In this document: one piece after another, positions 61,392 to 64,000 of the stretch
How the letters are laid out: each line of letters begins with the position of its first letter
How positions within the stretch are numbered: position 1 is the stretch's first letter
Origin: Rhynchosporium graminicola
Lineage: Eukaryota; Ascomycota; Leotiomycetes; Helotiales; Ploettnerulaceae
Assembly (NCBI GenBank): GCA_900074885.1
Contig: FJUW01000004.1
Coordinates: forward strand, 3,240,862 to 3,304,861
Direction: 5' to 3'
Length of the DNA stretch: 64,000 nt
Notes under the pieces: generated by a model
What the model was told of the DNA's origin: nothing
Databases searched by the model: none
What the model saw: the letters and a program-made list of their open reading frames with translations, nothing else
Translations under genes and position numbers: made by a program

Positions 61392-61670
61392 GTAATAAGA
61401 GTAATAAGAGTAATAAGAGTAATAAGAGTAATAAGAGTAATAAGAGTAATAAGAGTAATAAGAGTAATAAGAGTAATAAGGGTAATAAGAGTAATAAGAG
61501 TAATAAGAGTAATAAGAGTAATAAGAGTAATAAGAGTAATAAGAGTAATAAGAGTAATAAGAGTAATAAGAGTAATAAGAGTAATAAGAGTAATAAGAGT
61601 AATAAGAGTAATAAGAGTAATAAGAGTAATAAGAGTAATAAGAGTAATAAGAGTAATAAGAGTAATAAAG
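61392..61670. repeat. 9-bp minisatellite (GTAATAAGA), about 31 copies
   Basis: An almost perfect array; one unit near 61480 has a GGG variant. One frame would read as repeated Val-Ile-Arg, but this is a consequence of the repeat, not a gene. Confidence 0.95.
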
Positions 61671-61917
61671 AGTAGTAAAAATATTATACTTAAGAATATT
61701 TTTTAATAATATTTAAAGATATAAGAATATTTCAATATATAACTTTTATTATAATCTAATATAATATTAATATACAAGAGTAAAGTCATTAATAGTTAGA
61801 GTAATATAATCTTAAGTATTATAAGTTATATATATTTCGAATATTCCTTGATATTAGCGCTATTATACTATGACGCTATTACTATTATATTATTATTATA
61901 TTATTACGATTTTATAC

Positions 61918-62072
61918 TAATATACTATTATGCTTTTAAGGTATTATACTGTTGTACTATTACGTTATTACTATTATAATATTATACTTTTACGCTATTA
62001 TAATTTTATATTATTATAGTAATAACGTAATAGTATAATAGTATAATAGCTTAAAAGCATAATAGTATATTA
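61918..62072. repeat. Long inverted repeat, 61-bp arms
   Basis: Left arm 61918-61978 and right arm 62012-62072 are near-perfect reverse complements around a 33-bp loop. They share TAATATACTATTATGCTTTT and TACTATTACGTTATTACT. It could be a cruciform or a fold-back element remnant. Confidence 0.85.
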
Positions 62073-62235
62073 GTATTACGTTATGATATTATTATAATAT
62101 TATACTTTTATATTAGAGCTTTATTAAGCTTAAATAAATATCTCTTTTATTTTTAAGTTATATATTTAAAACTAAGATATACTAAGATTATTATAATATG
62201 AAAAGTCTTTAATATTTATAATTAGAGTAGAATAG

Positions 62236-62437
62236 TGTAACGACACAAGACTCAAGGCGGTATACAAGCAAGAATAAACAAGTAGGGAGGCTAAGAGCGA
62301 TCTTATATAGTCTGGTACGAAGGAAACAGAAAGATATAGAGCTCTGAAGGAGTCTGCACCTTCTATATATATAAGGAGGGTATGCCTAAGGCACCGATAC
62401 TAGCCCGTATCTGCTACGTATACTATGCGCCGTCATA
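62236..62437 (-). repeat. LTR, left copy (3' LTR of the element)
   Basis: Long terminal repeat. It keeps more CpA on its left half than the other copy, but carries TpA changes near 62337. Confidence 0.85.
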
Positions 62438-63392
62438 TTACCCCCTTCTAAGATAAAGGCTCGCCCTCGAGCCTTGAAGAATCGAAGTAACTAAGGAAAT
62501 AAAGTAAGTATAAAACGTAGTTAAATATTAAGATAATCTTCTAAATTTCCATCGAACCGAAACTGTAGATACTAATTTAGTACCGAGATTATCTCTTCTG
62601 TAGAGGGAAACGTAATCTCCGGTGATATTACTACGATTAGAGCGAAATTGCGATTCTAAAGTAGGTTCCTAGATAGGGTTTACTAGTAATTATAATACTG
62701 AGTTTTGCTGAATAAGCGAGGCTAAGCGAGTAATTAAAACACTTGAAGGTTACGAAAGAAATAAAGGTCTAAATCGAATTCTAAAGAAGCTAAAAGATTA
62801 AGGAGAGTTAGATATCTTCGTTAAGTAGATATAGAGAGTATTAAATTAAAGGTTCTAGTAGAAGGAGGTCGATTCTGCCGAGGGGGGCTAAATTATACCG
62901 GGGTATAGGGATTACGAGTCGAATTCTGATAATTTCCGCTAGGGTAATAAGCTACTTCGTCCTAGCCTAAAAGTAAGGTTTTTCGCTATTAGAGCTACTT
63001 TCGGAAGGTTGAAGTCGGGTGAGAGGATAATAAATATTAAGGCCTATAGGGAAGTTTCTACCTAAAATTCGTCCGCTGTTTTACTTCGTACGTATAAAGG
63101 AACGAGTTTCGAAGTATCCGAGAGTGATTTCGCAGTAATACTAATGCTTCTGAGGCTGAATTATATTCAAATTCCTAGTTATCCGAGAGATCTCTAGAAT
63201 CTCGGCTCTTTTGAAAACTTAACTATCGAATTCGTAATTAATAGTACTAACTATTTCCGTATAATTCCGAAAATCTAAGATAAGTAGAGATAACTTAGCG
63301 AAGAGCTCCTTAGTAGTCGTACGTGCGAATCGAGTTTTCTAAGTAAGATATTATTTAATACTATCCCTAGCGGTCTTAATCTTTCTATTTAA

Positions 63393-63594
63393 TATAACGA
63401 TATAAGACTTAAGGCAGTATATAAGTAAGAATAAATAAGTAGGGAGGCTAAGAGCGATCTTATATAGTCTAGTACGAAGGAAATAGAAAGATGCAGAGCT
63501 CTGAAGGAGTCTGCACCTTCTATATATACAAGGAGAGTATGCCTAAGGCACCGATACTGGCCCGTATCTGCCACGATTACCATGCGCCGTTACA
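63393..63594 (-). repeat. LTR, right copy (5' LTR of the element)
   Basis: Long terminal repeat. Its left half shows CpA-to-TpA substitutions against the other copy. Its right end keeps the intact CGTTACA terminus. Confidence 0.85.
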
Positions 63595-64000
63595 AATAGT
63601 TAAAGTTAGTTATATATATTCTATAAGCTATAGCTATATAGCTATTTATAGATACTTATATAGCTATATATAGATTAGATTAATATTATTACGCTATGAA
63701 ATTACTAAGTATAATTTTTATAATAAATAAATAGGCTTTTATTTAATATATATATAATCTAATAGCTATAAGCTGAATTTAATTAAGGATATTTATAAGC
63801 TTTTTTATTTCTAAATTATATTAAATGATATTAGACTTAGATAAATATAGCTTAGAGATTAGTTAATCCTTCTTTTAAGCTTAAGTATCTATAACAGACC
63901 TAATTAAAGGAATATAATTAATACTTCCTTTTAATTTATACTTAAGTAATAATATCTAGCTTTTTTAGTTTAGATATTATATATACTATATAATAGAGGC

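Larger units (their letters stand above)
62236..63594 (-). mobile_element. Small LTR retroelement, non-autonomous, RIP-marked
   Basis: Two 202-bp direct repeats (62236-62437 and 63393-63594) flank a 955-bp interior. Outer ends are TGTAACG and CGTTACA. A 5-bp target duplication AATAG lies just outside (62231-62235 and 63595-63599), so this is one intact insertion. A purine tract read on the minus strand (AGAAGGGGG, about 62440-62452) next to the left LTR shows the element points leftwards. The interior is too short for pol. A stop-ridden minus-strand frame near 63200-63340 vaguely resembles a copia-type Gag start. The LTRs differ mostly by CpA/TpA (and TpG/TpA) changes. Confidence 0.85.
60981..64000. 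repeat. AT-rich repeat island (RIP-like)
   Basis: Extreme AT content, no coding potential and nested repeats, each listed separately. It begins sharply after ordinary sequence and continues past the right edge. Confidence 0.8.

Noticed and set aside
61380..61706. 108-codon frame of repeated Val-Ile-Arg
   Set aside because: It is the 9-bp minisatellite read in frame, with no evidence of coding.
1..64000. CRISPR arrays, bacterial operons or phage genes
   Set aside because: None seen. The window is eukaryotic with spliceosomal introns, and the tandem arrays lack spacers.

Overview
The window is nuclear DNA of a filamentous ascomycete (Pezizomycotina). The evidence is genes split by short GT-AG introns (about 40-240 nt), homologues of fungal household genes, CT-rich leaders, and AT-rich blocks at both ends with CpA-to-TpA decay typical of repeat-induced point mutation (RIP). 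Gene content suggests Leotiomycetes/Helotiales, but I cannot prove that from sequence alone. One ambiguous base (17825) and long homopolymers point to a draft assembly.

Layout. 1-2.9 kb: the 5' part of a cysteine-rich gene running off the left edge, a decayed 3'-5' exonuclease gene, and AT-rich DNA. 2.9-7.3 kb: a compact trio of SAM methyltransferase, DHA1-type MFS exporter and opine dehydrogenase-like enzyme, which resembles a small specialised-metabolite cluster. 7.3-11.7 kb: no gene found; the right part is strongly CT-rich. 11.7-35.8 kb: a conserved-looking block with a large disordered Ser/Pro-rich protein, a vacuolar subtilisin (proteinase B type), a 2640-residue BEACH-WD40 protein, an M20D amidohydrolase and a BTB protein with a long Q/N-rich tail. 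35.8-46.4 kb: a gene desert of ordinary base composition with a 14-bp tandem repeat and one possible tiny CxxC protein. 46.4-59.8 kb: a probably mitochondrial cupin, a peroxisomal SCPx-type thiolase with a damaged splice acceptor, the alpha subunit of methylcrotonoyl-CoA carboxylase (divergent from the thiolase), NAD(P)HX epimerase head-to-head with mitochondrial ribosomal protein bS16m, and a vacuolar amino-acid transporter of the AVT family. 61-64 kb: an AT-rich repeat island with a 43-bp tandem repeat, a 9-bp minisatellite, a 61-bp-arm inverted repeat and a small LTR retroelement with an intact target-site duplication.

How genes may work together. The methyltransferase/MFS/opine dehydrogenase trio could make and export a methylated opine-like compound; this is inference from layout. 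The thiolase and carboxylase share an upstream region and both act in acyl-CoA breakdown (branched-chain or leucine-type), one ending in a peroxisomal signal and the other with a mitochondrial leader. Proteinase B and the AVT transporter both belong to vacuolar nitrogen turnover but are about 40 kb apart.
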